In this document: positions 8,963 to 17,307 of the stretch, one piece after another
Position numbering within the stretch: position 1 is the stretch's first letter
Layout of the letters: the number at the start of each line of letters is the position of its first letter
Assembly: GCA_021773835.1 (NCBI GenBank)
Contig: JAJFJQ010000066.1
Coordinates: 248,001-312,000, forward strand
DNA length: 64,000 nucleotides
Source: Gammaproteobacteria bacterium
GTDB lineage: Bacteria; Pseudomonadota; Gammaproteobacteria; Ga0077536
Reading direction: 5' to 3'
Program-made: the position numbers and the translations under genes
The notes under the pieces: generated by a model
The model's database searches: none
What the model saw: the letters and a program-made list of their open reading frames with translations, nothing else
What the model was told of the DNA's origin: nothing

Positions 8963-9913
8963 TTAACATTGCACAAACTGTGCGGTACTCGGACTAGTCA
9001 AGGTCACGGGTGTATCCGGCGCTGGTTGCAAAAACTCACCATCCAAATTGAATGGACCGGTCATCCGCAATTGAATTTGATCAACCGCAGCACTCCGATA
9101 GATGGCATTGGGTAAGCGTTCTTTATCCCTTCCGTATAAGATCCGGTAGGCGTGGCGCACCAAGCCATCAGCCGGGGATCGAATACTGGTGTATTTCAGC
9201 CGGCCCTCCCCATCACCCCAAAATGGCGAGCTGCCAAGAAAGATCTGGTGCAAGGTCGTCACCATAACGAGACTTAATCGTGTCTCCGGCTCCGATACCG
9301 CATCAAGATCGATGGCAATCGCATGACCACGAAGTAATTGGCTGCGAGAGAACAAAACCCCGCTTAAAACATACCCGAGAGTCAACGCGCCCGCCAAGGG
9401 ATCAGGGATCCATCTTTGCGGAAATAGCTGGCGGCGGAGCGTAATCGCGTCACAGATCGCTGCGGTACCGAAAAACATACCACATACGGCGCGACGCGCT
9501 GGATCGTACTCCACCCTAATGAGCGGCCGGGATACACAATGCTGTTCGACTTCGCCGCGCCCGACTACCGAGAAAAGCCGTCGCAGCGATGCGACCCGGT
9601 TGCCACGCAGTCCAACATCGGCGGCGATGGTATTCGACGTTCCACCCGGCAGGATTGCCAATTTGGGATGACTTGAATTCTCGCCGAGTTCGAAAATCTC
9701 GGTAAGTACCGCACTCACCGTGCCATCACCAGCATTGATCACGAGTAGCTCAATTCCCGCAGCCGCAAAATCGTTCAGCACGCTTTTTAATGCGCCGAAA
9801 TCGGTGAGTTCCCTATGTACGACATCGTCGTGTTGGTTAATAAATTCTCGAAACTTACCTAGTTTAGTGATGTTACGGCGGCTCACCGGGTTGCTGAGGA
9901 CTCCGATCTTCAT
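8963..9913 (-). CDS. Diacylglycerol-kinase-fold lipid kinase (candidate ceramide/sphingoid kinase)
   Basis: This 316-residue protein has the DAGK/sphingosine-kinase catalytic fold: an ATP-binding NAGDGTVSAVL block (60-70; first Gly of the usual GGDGT replaced by Ala), ILPGGTSNTIAADVG (87-101), and a C-terminal LDGEFLQP-like stretch near the end that matches the usual GE motif. Members phosphorylate lipid hydroxyls with ATP at the inner membrane. Its neighbours are a DEGS-type desaturase upstream and an ABC exporter downstream, so a ceramide or sphingoid base is a reasonable substrate. Diacylglycerol or undecaprenol cannot be excluded from sequence. Confidence 0.88.
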   Translation of the reverse strand: MKIGVLSNPVSRRNITKLGKFREFINQHDDVVHRELTDFGALKSVLNDFAAAGIELLVINAGDGTVSAVLTEIFELGENSSHPKLAILPGGTSNTIAADVGLRGNRVASLRRLFSVVGRGEVEQHCVSRPLIRVEYDPARRAVCGMFFGTAAICDAITLRRQLFPQRWIPDPLAGALTLGYVLSGVLFSRSQLLRGHAIAIDLDAVSEPETRLSLVMVTTLHQIFLGSSPFWGDGEGRLKYTSIRSPADGLVRHAYRILYGRDKERLPNAIYRSAAVDQIQLRMTGPFNLDGEFLQPAPDTPVTLTSPSTAQFVQC

Positions 9914-9985
9914 AGCACCGAATACAAGGTTAACATCATAGATACGCGTGCTTGGATGCCCGCGATATCTCGATGCTCGTCGCGA

Positions 9986-10936
9986 TCATTCGTCCGCGTT
10001 AACCGCAGGCCGAACGATACGGCTATAGGACGACATTGATGGGTCAAAAATATAGTTCAGCAGCACAGCAGTCCACGAATGGTACGACTTCAGGTGGTCG
10101 TAATATTCGGGTGCCAGCCGCTTAACTTTTGGTAGGTTGTTCCATGGCACCGTCGCGAAGTCATGGTGCTCGTTGTGATAACCCATATTAAAACAGGTTT
10201 TGTTTAACGGGCCATAATACGAATAGGTTTCTTGCCCGTCGGCGGTCAAGTAATGTTCCTGGATCCAACGACCACCAAGCGGGTGCAGCCCAAGCGCAAA
10301 CAATGTTGATAGCGCAAGGTAGGCGAGCGCTTGCGGTCCGATTATCACGAGAATCAAAATATCTACCAGGGCAACCGCTGCGAGATTGGTAACGATCCAC
10401 CGATCCCAGAATTGCACTTCTTTGATTTGCATCGGACGCAAGGCCTGCGATAGCGAGAACAGGAACAGCCAAAGCGCTTTGCGCACCGGCGAGTTTCCAA
10501 TAAGGCGGGCTTCCTCGTGGCGAACTATATCGGGGTCACGTAAATATTGTCCCAGGAACTTGTGGTGCATGAGATGGTATTTCCTAAATCCCATCGCGCT
10601 TGGGACGACCAATGCTAAGTCACAGAAGATGCCGAGCAGATTATTGGCAGCAGCACGTTGCAATACCAGGTTGTGAGTGCATTCGTGAATCACAACATAT
10701 AGGGCGTGGTTCAAAAACGCGCCAAACAAATAAGCCAAGGGGACAATCCAATACCAAGCCAACTCATTGGCGACAATTGCCGTACTCCATTGCACCGAGA
10801 CCAGCAACACTGTCCACAGCGCCGTCCACGGGTTCTTCTTCATTAAGTCCTTAATCTCAGGATGCGCTTTTAGAATCTCACGACCGCGTACAAAATGAAT
10901 CGGGCGCCCATCAAGGTGGGTGAAGTCGACGGTCAT
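9986..10936 (-). CDS. Sphingolipid delta-4 desaturase-like protein (DEGS family)
   Basis: The 316-residue product from ATG 10936 is close to eukaryotic dihydroceramide desaturase in length and layout; a longer frame to 11044 lacks similarity and is not preferred. Histidine boxes are HECTH (84-88), HLMHH (121-125) and HNEHH (254-258). Segments nearly identical to animal and fungal DEGS are HPEIKDLM near the N-terminus, ALGLHPLGGRWIQEHY, GQETYSYYGPLN, GYHNEHHDF, LAPEYYDHL and a final YSRIVRP. Such enzymes put the 4,5-trans double bond into dihydroceramide using O2 and electrons from cytochrome b5 or a ferredoxin. Four or more hydrophobic helices are visible. It belongs to the lptF-lptG-nucleotidyltransferase-kinase run. 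Confidence 0.92.
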   Translation of the reverse strand: MTVDFTHLDGRPIHFVRGREILKAHPEIKDLMKKNPWTALWTVLLVSVQWSTAIVANELAWYWIVPLAYLFGAFLNHALYVVIHECTHNLVLQRAAANNLLGIFCDLALVVPSAMGFRKYHLMHHKFLGQYLRDPDIVRHEEARLIGNSPVRKALWLFLFSLSQALRPMQIKEVQFWDRWIVTNLAAVALVDILILVIIGPQALAYLALSTLFALGLHPLGGRWIQEHYLTADGQETYSYYGPLNKTCFNMGYHNEHHDFATVPWNNLPKVKRLAPEYYDHLKSYHSWTAVLLNYIFDPSMSSYSRIVRPAVNADE

Positions 10937-11140
10937 CGAGGACCAGCTAGGTCGGCAGTGGGTTGTCTCATCGGTATTCCTGGACGTGCGCGGAAACTTA
11001 ACTTTGTCGTCGATAACGGATCTGGTCGCCGATGTAGACGGCAATGCGTCATCGGCTGGCGGTATTGTCGATTAATCACAAAGATCGGTCAAACCTCACG
11101 ACCGTCGACCAGACGACGCTCACTCGATGTTTAGTATGTA

Positions 11141-11986
11141 TTATTCGGTCTCATTGCCTTGCCCCCTCGCCCGGGCATTGAGAATCGACTCCACCAATAC
11201 TAGGTCTGCAGGCTTGTCGACGTCGATCGCTGCCTCCGCAAACGGCATTTCGATCGCGCGCGCCTCAAGTCCAAGCTTGTGTGAGAAAGTCGCCAAGGCA
11301 TCGGTCAGGGTAAGACGCCGACACACATAGCGCAGCAGGCTACGAACGCCAAGCGTGCGGATCAATCGCCATGGGCGCTTGCGATCGGCTTCCAGCCTGG
11401 TCCAATACCTCACAGCGATACGGGCATTAACCGTATTCAGCGAAAAGATATTACAACCACAATAAGCAGCGTCAGAGAATCTTAATAATGTCCGCGTCGA
11501 GCGCGGATAACGCCGAGATACTAAGTCTGCTCGTGCCACACCGACACAAACATCGCTATGGTCGCGCGCACTTTGGCAGAAATGATCAACCATATCGCGG
11601 TCGAGTAGCGGGTGATCTGCGGTCACGATCAACAACGGCAGCGCATCCTCGAATCGATCGCAGGCGCGCGATGCGCTCGCCGCCGGCGACATTGCCGCGG
11701 CTAAAAATTCCAAAGAGCCACGCTCGATTCGTTGCCTCACGGCTGGTGTGTCCTGCAATGAGGGTTCGCCGCATAACACGATCCGACCAACGTGCGCGCT
11801 GGATTCAATTGTCTGCAGAACACGGGTAAGCATCGGCGTTCCTGCGACGTCGACAAGACACTTATCGCTGATACCTGCTGCTCGGGCTACCGGATCGCAG
11901 TCACCGCGTCTTCCAGCCATAATTACGGCACAAAACTTTGTTGGCGTGGGTTTCACTTGGGCGGGCAAATCGATCGCTACCGTCAA
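11141..11986 (-). CDS. MobA-like nucleotidyltransferase
   Basis: A 281-residue protein with the NTP-transferase Rossmann-like fold: CAVIMAGRRGD (19-29; a modified nucleotide-binding loop), DKCLVDVAGTPMLTRVL with Lys42, and LIVTADHPLLD with the metal-binding Asp. The C-terminal part has a helical segment (SLLRYVCRRLTLTDALATF) and a conserved IDVDKPADL typical of the family. These enzymes transfer a nucleotidyl group to a phosphorylated sugar or alcohol. The exact substrate is not readable. Its start overlaps the end of lptG by four bases, so the two are translationally coupled, and it precedes the DEGS-like gene. A role in activating a lipid headgroup is my inference. Confidence 0.82.
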   Translation of the reverse strand: MTVAIDLPAQVKPTPTKFCAVIMAGRRGDCDPVARAAGISDKCLVDVAGTPMLTRVLQTIESSAHVGRIVLCGEPSLQDTPAVRQRIERGSLEFLAAAMSPAASASRACDRFEDALPLLIVTADHPLLDRDMVDHFCQSARDHSDVCVGVARADLVSRRYPRSTRTLLRFSDAAYCGCNIFSLNTVNARIAVRYWTRLEADRKRPWRLIRTLGVRSLLRYVCRRLTLTDALATFSHKLGLEARAIEMPFAEAAIDVDKPADLVLVESILNARARGQGNETE

Positions 11987-13056
11987 CCTAGGCGCCGCAT
12001 TAGGATCAGCGCAACTATAAACAAGAAGGCTGCTGGTGCAGTCGCCGTTACGGCCGGATTGATTTCCGCCAACAATCCGATTTGCGCAAGCATTTGGTCG
12101 ACCATGTAGAACACAATGCCGACGCCGGCACCAAACAACACTGGGCGACCAATCCCGCGACGATCGTGTGGTCCGAACACGAATGGGATCGCAAGCAAGA
12201 CCATCGCGAGTGTCGCAAACGGGACATTTAACTTACGCCACAATGCTAATTCGTAGCGGTCGGCCCGCTGACCACGGGCACGGAGATCACGCGCGTAATA
12301 ATACAGATCGCTAGGCGCTAGGCTCTCAGCATCGAGTTGAATAACCGCGCCTTGTGCCGGGCTCAAAAATGAATCCCATCTCAAGACGGGGAGGCGTTCA
12401 ACCGCAATCTTAAATCCGTTTATGCGTTTTCTAACGACATCTTTCAATAACCATGTGCCGTCGGTCTCGGGTTGCGCCTCGCGCGCTTCCGTAAACAGCG
12501 CCAATTCGCCGTCTTCATTAAACTCGTAGATCTCTATCTCAGTGGGAATGCGCCCATAGACCATGTCACGAATACTGATAAATCGCCGGCCGTCGCGAAA
12601 CCAAAAATTCGTACCGCTATCTTTGCGCACGACGATATCACCAGCGATAGCTAACGCTCGATCACGCCAGGCGCGCTCGCCTAAGTTCGGACTGATAAAC
12701 TGTGCAAAGATAACCACAATCAATATTAATTGACCGGTGGCCTTAAGAATGGACCAACCGATCTGACGGATCGGCACGCCCGCGGCACGCATTACCGACA
12801 GCTCGTTGCCGTGCTCAAGAATGCTCAATGCGATGAGACAACCCAATAGCGCGCTGACTGGCACCAGCCATAAGGCGCGTTCTGGGGTGGTCAAAATAAC
12901 GAATATGACCGCGTCGAACACATCGTAGTTACCCAAATTAATATCATCGAGCTCCTCGACAAAATCCAGGAAACTGAAAACCGACACCAAAACAAGCAGC
13001 ACGAGTACAAACCCTTGGCCCAGATGCATTCGAATATGGCGATCTAATATCTTCAT
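11983..13056 (-). CDS. lptG: LptG-type permease of the LPS/lipid export complex
   Basis: A 357-residue YjgP/YjgQ-family membrane protein with three N-terminal helices, a periplasmic beta-jellyroll (about 120-265) and three C-terminal helices. MKILDRHIRMHLGQGF at the start and GHGNELSVMRAAGVP-type sequence (here EHGNELSVMRAAG) in the cytoplasmic coupling loop identify LptG. With LptF and the LptB ATPase it extracts LPS from the inner membrane. It follows lptF by 19 bases and overlaps the nucleotidyltransferase downstream. The position inside a sphingolipid locus, rather than beside pepA, is unusual. Confidence 0.92.
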   Translation of the reverse strand: MKILDRHIRMHLGQGFVLVLLVLVSVFSFLDFVEELDDINLGNYDVFDAVIFVILTTPERALWLVPVSALLGCLIALSILEHGNELSVMRAAGVPIRQIGWSILKATGQLILIVVIFAQFISPNLGERAWRDRALAIAGDIVVRKDSGTNFWFRDGRRFISIRDMVYGRIPTEIEIYEFNEDGELALFTEAREAQPETDGTWLLKDVVRKRINGFKIAVERLPVLRWDSFLSPAQGAVIQLDAESLAPSDLYYYARDLRARGQRADRYELALWRKLNVPFATLAMVLLAIPFVFGPHDRRGIGRPVLFGAGVGIVFYMVDQMLAQIGLLAEINPAVTATAPAAFLFIVALILMRRLG

Positions 13057-13075
13057 CTGGTTCGAAGGCGCTTAA

Positions 13076-14197
13076 TCACTCGACCGGAACAGCCGTCTTG
13101 GCGGCTCCAAGCAGCTGTTGATCGGCAGCCCGTCGAAAGGCCCACCTCGGAACTAGGATCAAAGCCGCAATTAATAGGGCCAACGCGAATTGGACCCACC
13201 AGATCCCCGGAAACTCACCGACCACCCCTGTCTCGACCCAGGTTTTCGCCATTGCGGTTAGGTTGTAATAGATCACATAGACCAACACGGCCCCGATCGT
13301 CTTGGTATAGCGAGAGCTGCGTGGCGCAGTACGACTGACAACCACCGCAAGCATGCCGAGTAAAATCGTAGAGATGGGCGTCGATAGCCGCCATTGAAAC
13401 TCGGCTATATCCAATGCCTGATTCGAGCGTGCTAGAACTGCAGTCGGTGCCGCCTTACGTTTATAACCAACCGTTGCTGAGTCTGGGTTACTCAGCCGCA
13501 GTTTCATTTGTTTAAACTTCGCCAACCCTTTGTCCGCCGCACCTCGGGGACCAAGGAAGTAGACGTGGACGTCAGATAAAATCAATAGGCGTTTACCGCT
13601 GATCTCTTCGAAGATTTGCTGTCCAGATTTGGCGTAAATGATGTGAATAATGCCGTTGCGTTCCCCTCGGATAAATATGCGATTTAACAGACCCGCGTCT
13701 TTGTCGACATCCTCTACAAAGATCGTGCGTTCACGTTGCTCACTATCATAAAAATTTGAGCTTTCGAGCTTATCGAGTTCTATCTCTGACTCGGCCTTCG
13801 CCTTGATCCAATAGCTTTGTTCATACGCGAGTGGCCGCCCAAATATCGAGAAACACGCAACTACCAAAGCCAATAAACAGGAAATACCGAGCACCACGCG
13901 CATTACGCGGGCGTTTCCAATGCCACTCGCCCGTACAACAATAATCTCGGAGCGACTCTCGAGTCGCCCGAGTCCGAGAACAATAGATAAATACAGGGCA
14001 ATTGGTAGCAGTACCTCAAGCGCGATCACCATTTTGATTAAAATGAATGACGCGAGGGTATCGAGCTGGAGTAGGCCGTCAACGGCATACGACAGATAAC
14101 GGCCCGAACTGTACCCAACGAAAATTACGATCAGTACGGCGGAAATCGTCAGCAGCGGTTTGAGTACTTCTCTAGTAATGTATCGGTCTATAATCAA
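13076..14197 (-). CDS. lptF: LptF-type permease of the LPS/lipid export complex
   Basis: A 373-residue YjgP/YjgQ-family membrane protein that starts MIIDRYITREVLKP, the typical LptF beginning. It has the six-helix plan with a central periplasmic domain (about 125-270), and the coupling-loop motif RSEIIVVRASGIG near residue 85. It would form the transmembrane channel of the Lpt extractor with LptG. It is the first gene of the minus-strand run that continues through lptG, the nucleotidyltransferase, the DEGS-like gene, the lipid kinase and the ABC exporter. The 135-base gap before the divergent CDP-alcohol phosphotransferase should hold both promoters. Confidence 0.92.
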   Translation of the reverse strand: MIIDRYITREVLKPLLTISAVLIVIFVGYSSGRYLSYAVDGLLQLDTLASFILIKMVIALEVLLPIALYLSIVLGLGRLESRSEIIVVRASGIGNARVMRVVLGISCLLALVVACFSIFGRPLAYEQSYWIKAKAESEIELDKLESSNFYDSEQRERTIFVEDVDKDAGLLNRIFIRGERNGIIHIIYAKSGQQIFEEISGKRLLILSDVHVYFLGPRGAADKGLAKFKQMKLRLSNPDSATVGYKRKAAPTAVLARSNQALDIAEFQWRLSTPISTILLGMLAVVVSRTAPRSSRYTKTIGAVLVYVIYYNLTAMAKTWVETGVVGEFPGIWWVQFALALLIAALILVPRWAFRRAADQQLLGAAKTAVPVE

Positions 14198-14332
14198 CTT
14201 GATTGGTCCGCGCGACGCTCACCTGAGCGCTTTGGGTTAAGTATCGCATCAAATTTGCATCAACGCCGGTTCCTGTATTTGTCTAGCGCGCGATCCAAAC
14301 TCGGCGGTTTGCGGGCACATTGAGAAGTTTTC

Positions 14333-15526
14333 GTGAATAAAAATAGCAGATCCAGTTCCCCGGTTGATCCAATAAACGCACGACCACATTTAGTCATTGT
14401 TGGTGAGTGTGATATCAAGCTATGGAGTCTAGAGCCGGCTGAGCGTCATCGCCGATCATTCGCAAAGGCCGGTGTTAATGTTGACGAAAGTGAGTTCGAT
14501 GGCGAAAGTGCGACCGTAGTGGCGGTTCGGGCAGATTATTTGCTCGGACCGGATCTTATTGTCGCTATCGCAGCACGCTCTAATACTGTGTTGACAACTA
14601 CCGAGGGCGATATTGCGGTCGCCGCCAACGTCCCAGCTGCACAACTCAAAACCGTATTGGGGTCGCTGCAAGCAACCCGAAGCGATCCAACAATATTGAA
14701 CGAAACAGGCTTCGATGTAATGAGCCCAGCCGAGCTCGGATCAAGCTACGACAACGCGTTGCGTAAGCGTGCTGCCCCGTTTGTATTGTCATATTCGGAC
14801 ACGTCCATCGACGATCTCGAGACTAAAACATTTGGCGCTGCGTATAAGGGCGCGACGGACTTCGTTACAAAATGGTGTTGGCCGAAGCCCGCGCGTATCG
14901 TGACACGATGGGCCGCGGCACGGGGGATAAGTCCAAATAGCGTCACCACAATGAGCCTTGTCTTGACGCTAGTCGCGTTGTGGTTATTTACCAAGGGACA
15001 CTTTCTAAGTGCAATTCCCATTGCTTGGGCGATGACTTTTCTCGATACCGTCGACGGTAAACTCGCTCGAGTAACGGTAACGTCATCGGCTTGGGGCAAT
15101 ATCTACGACCATGGCATTGATCTCATCCACCCGCCATTTTGGTGGTATGGGTGGTATGTCGGCGTGCTACCAATCGCATCACCATCGGTAGCCTCGTCTT
15201 TAGAACCTGCCTTGTGGGTGATTCTTGCCGGCTATCTCATCGGACGTCTACTCGAAGGATTGTTCGTACTTGCTTTTAAGATTGAAACGCATATTTGGCA
15301 ACCCGTCGACTATTTTTTCCGCACAATAACCGCCCGGCGTAATCCCAATCTTGCGATCTTAACCGTCGCAAGCCTCGTCGGAAGGCCGGATTTGGGATTC
15401 CTGGGTGTTGCGGCCTGGACCATCATATCGTTAATCTTCCACGCTATTCGATTGCTTCAGGCGGCGCTCATTCATGTTCGAGGCGGCCGCATAGAGTCGT
15501 GGTTAAATCCACAGACACAGTCGTAG
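14333..15526 (+). CDS. CDP-alcohol phosphotransferase with an extra N-terminal domain
   Basis: A 397-residue protein starting at GTG 14333, preceded by a GAGAAG ribosome-binding site. Residues ~20-190 form a soluble domain of uncertain function, possibly a degenerate nucleotidyltransferase remnant. The membrane domain has the full signature: Asp238, Asp241-Gly, Ala-Arg at 245-246, Gly255, Asp259 and Asp263, with 5-6 helices. The segment RGISPNSVTTMSL precedes it as in phosphatidylglycerophosphate and inositol-phosphate synthases. It joins a CDP-activated alcohol to a second alcohol, releasing CMP. The acceptor is unknown; a ceramide or inositol-phosphate headgroup is possible given the locus. 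A cytidylyltransferase gene follows. Confidence 0.88.
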   Translation: MNKNSRSSSPVDPINARPHLVIVGECDIKLWSLEPAERHRRSFAKAGVNVDESEFDGESATVVAVRADYLLGPDLIVAIAARSNTVLTTTEGDIAVAANVPAAQLKTVLGSLQATRSDPTILNETGFDVMSPAELGSSYDNALRKRAAPFVLSYSDTSIDDLETKTFGAAYKGATDFVTKWCWPKPARIVTRWAAARGISPNSVTTMSLVLTLVALWLFTKGHFLSAIPIAWAMTFLDTVDGKLARVTVTSSAWGNIYDHGIDLIHPPFWWYGWYVGVLPIASPSVASSLEPALWVILAGYLIGRLLEGLFVLAFKIETHIWQPVDYFFRTITARRNPNLAILTVASLVGRPDLGFLGVAAWTIISLIFHAIRLLQAALIHVRGGRIESWLNPQTQS

Positions 15527-15664
15527 CACCGGCGCTTGCACGCAAGCCCAATTACCGACAGGATCGCGGTCGCAAAAATCCTCTTCCAACGCCACCGCCG
15601 CTATTCGCATGTTTCGATATTGACCGCGGCCATTGCGATAACCGTTATTACGACCGAGGGACTA

Positions 15665-16393
15665 ATGAAAGCGATAATTCTAAGCGCAGGCCAAGGCGGG
15701 CGCCTGCTGCCGTTGACCGAAACGCTACCTAAATGCCTCCTGTCGATCGGTAATAAGACAATACTTGCGCACCAGATAGAAAGTCTAAACCAGTGCGGGA
15801 TAAGCGAGATCACCGTAGTAACGGGTTTCGCCGCCGGGGCGGTAGAAACCGCATTGCGTGAACTTTCAGCGGCCACTCAGGCGCCAAATTGCGTATTTAA
15901 CCCATTTTTTAACGTCGCCGATAATCTCGCGAGTTGCTGGATGGCACGCCACGTAATGACCGGCGATTTCGTTCTGCTCAATGGCGACACGGTGTTCGAA
16001 CCCGCTGTTTGCGAAACCTTATTGCGCGCGCCCACGGCACCGGTATGCTTAGCAATAGATCATAAATCGGAATACGACTCGGACGACATGAAGGTCCGAC
16101 TTGCCGGAACCAAACTGCTCGAAGTTGGAAAATCTATCGAGCCTCAGAATATCGACGGTGAATCAATCGGTATGATGCGATTTATTGGCGACGGTCCAGC
16201 GCATTTTGTCCAGATCTTGGACCAGGTCATGCGCACACCGAATAGTTTAAATTGGTGGTACCTAAAGGCCATCGGCATCCTTGCTGAACGAGACTTGGTC
16301 CAAACACAATCGATTGAAGGTCAGCGCTGGGGGGAAGTTGACTTCCTGCAAGACCTCGAAAACGTTCGACAGCTATTTGTTGACGGTGGCTAA
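15665..16393 (+). CDS. LicC/GlmU-like cytidylyl- or sugar nucleotidyltransferase
   Basis: The 242-residue product from ATG 15665 starts directly with the nucleotide-binding signature MKAIILSAGQGGRLLPLTE, with Lys23 in LPKCLL; an in-frame extension upstream looks non-coding. LLNGDTVFE carries the metal-binding Asp and DDMKVRL the second conserved region. A WWYLKAIG-EVDFLQDLE end is common in phosphocholine and inositol-phosphate cytidylyltransferases. It would make a CDP- or other NDP-activated headgroup. Its position just after the CDP-alcohol phosphotransferase suggests it supplies that enzyme (inference). Confidence 0.85.
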   Translation: MKAIILSAGQGGRLLPLTETLPKCLLSIGNKTILAHQIESLNQCGISEITVVTGFAAGAVETALRELSAATQAPNCVFNPFFNVADNLASCWMARHVMTGDFVLLNGDTVFEPAVCETLLRAPTAPVCLAIDHKSEYDSDDMKVRLAGTKLLEVGKSIEPQNIDGESIGMMRFIGDGPAHFVQILDQVMRTPNSLNWWYLKAIGILAERDLVQTQSIEGQRWGEVDFLQDLENVRQLFVDGG

Positions 16394-16410
16394 GCGTCGG
16401 CGCTTGGGCG

Positions 16411-17124
16411 TCAGCTACGGCGGGTATCCTTAATAATGTAATCACGAACCGCTTGCAGCTTATCGTCCAGATCCAAAACCAACGGCTTACAATTACGAAC
16501 GGATAATATTTCCGCCGGCGACGCCGAGCTTCCGGTGATCTTTTTGAGTAACAGTCGCAGCGTATTTTTATGCGACACAATCAACAAGCGGCGTTCGGCT
16601 TTAAGTGCGGGCACGATCTCCTCCTCCCACAAGGGCCGCACGCGCCGCCACGTCTGCTCCATGCTTTCTGCACGCGGCCAATTGGCGGCGGCAATTCCGG
16701 CAAATCGTTCTTGATTTCCAGGAAAGCGTGGATCGTCGATTGCGAGCGATGGCGGCGCCACATCATCACGGAGTTGGCACTGAAGAAATCGCCATAATCC
16801 GAATTGAGATACCGCTTGGAGGGGTCCTAAACCTTCAAAGGCCCCGCTGTGACGTTCATTTAAGCGCCAGTGCTGCTGGATCGGAACATCAGCGCGGCGC
16901 ATTGCACGCAACACGATGTCTAGCGTCACCTGTGCCCGACGCAATTGTGATGTGTAGCATTGATCAAATTCAAATCCTGCCGCCGCGAGTAACTCTCCCG
17001 CCGCGTGAGCCTGCCGCTCGCCCTTTTCGGTCAGCCCAACATCCGCCCAACCGGTTGAGCGATGCTGCTTATTCCATAGGGTCTGGCCATGGCGGAGTAA
17101 GACTAGTTGCAGCGGTGGTTTCAT
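16411..17124 (-). CDS. Histidine phosphatase, 2,3-BPG-dependent phosphoglycerate mutase type
   Basis: About 237 residues from ATG 17124 (MKPPLQLVLLRHGQT); a longer frame to 17211 has no family similarity. Phosphoglycerate-mutase blocks are LRHGQTLWN with the catalytic His, GWADVGLTEKGERQA, RLNERHSGAFEGL with the acid/base Glu, and VSHKNTLRLLLKKI with the second His. The last block has Lys where GpmA usually has Gly. It may be a true glycolytic mutase or a phosphatase that acts on a small phospho-compound for the adjacent headgroup genes. It converges with the cytidylyltransferase gene. Confidence 0.85.
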   Translation of the reverse strand: MKPPLQLVLLRHGQTLWNKQHRSTGWADVGLTEKGERQAHAAGELLAAAGFEFDQCYTSQLRRAQVTLDIVLRAMRRADVPIQQHWRLNERHSGAFEGLGPLQAVSQFGLWRFLQCQLRDDVAPPSLAIDDPRFPGNQERFAGIAAANWPRAESMEQTWRRVRPLWEEEIVPALKAERRLLIVSHKNTLRLLLKKITGSSASPAEILSVRNCKPLVLDLDDKLQAVRDYIIKDTRRS

Positions 17125-17307
17125 TAGCGGGATCACACGCAATTGGGCGATCGAAAGTAGCTCTGACGGAACACGACAATATCCTGAACGTCGCCTATCA
17201 TAGCAGTACATTTAACGTAATCGATGACCGGATCCCGTAGTCCGAATAAACAGTTCGGCCAGCCGCAGACTTACGCATATTGCAACGCCCACACGCGAGT
17301 TTTCGTA

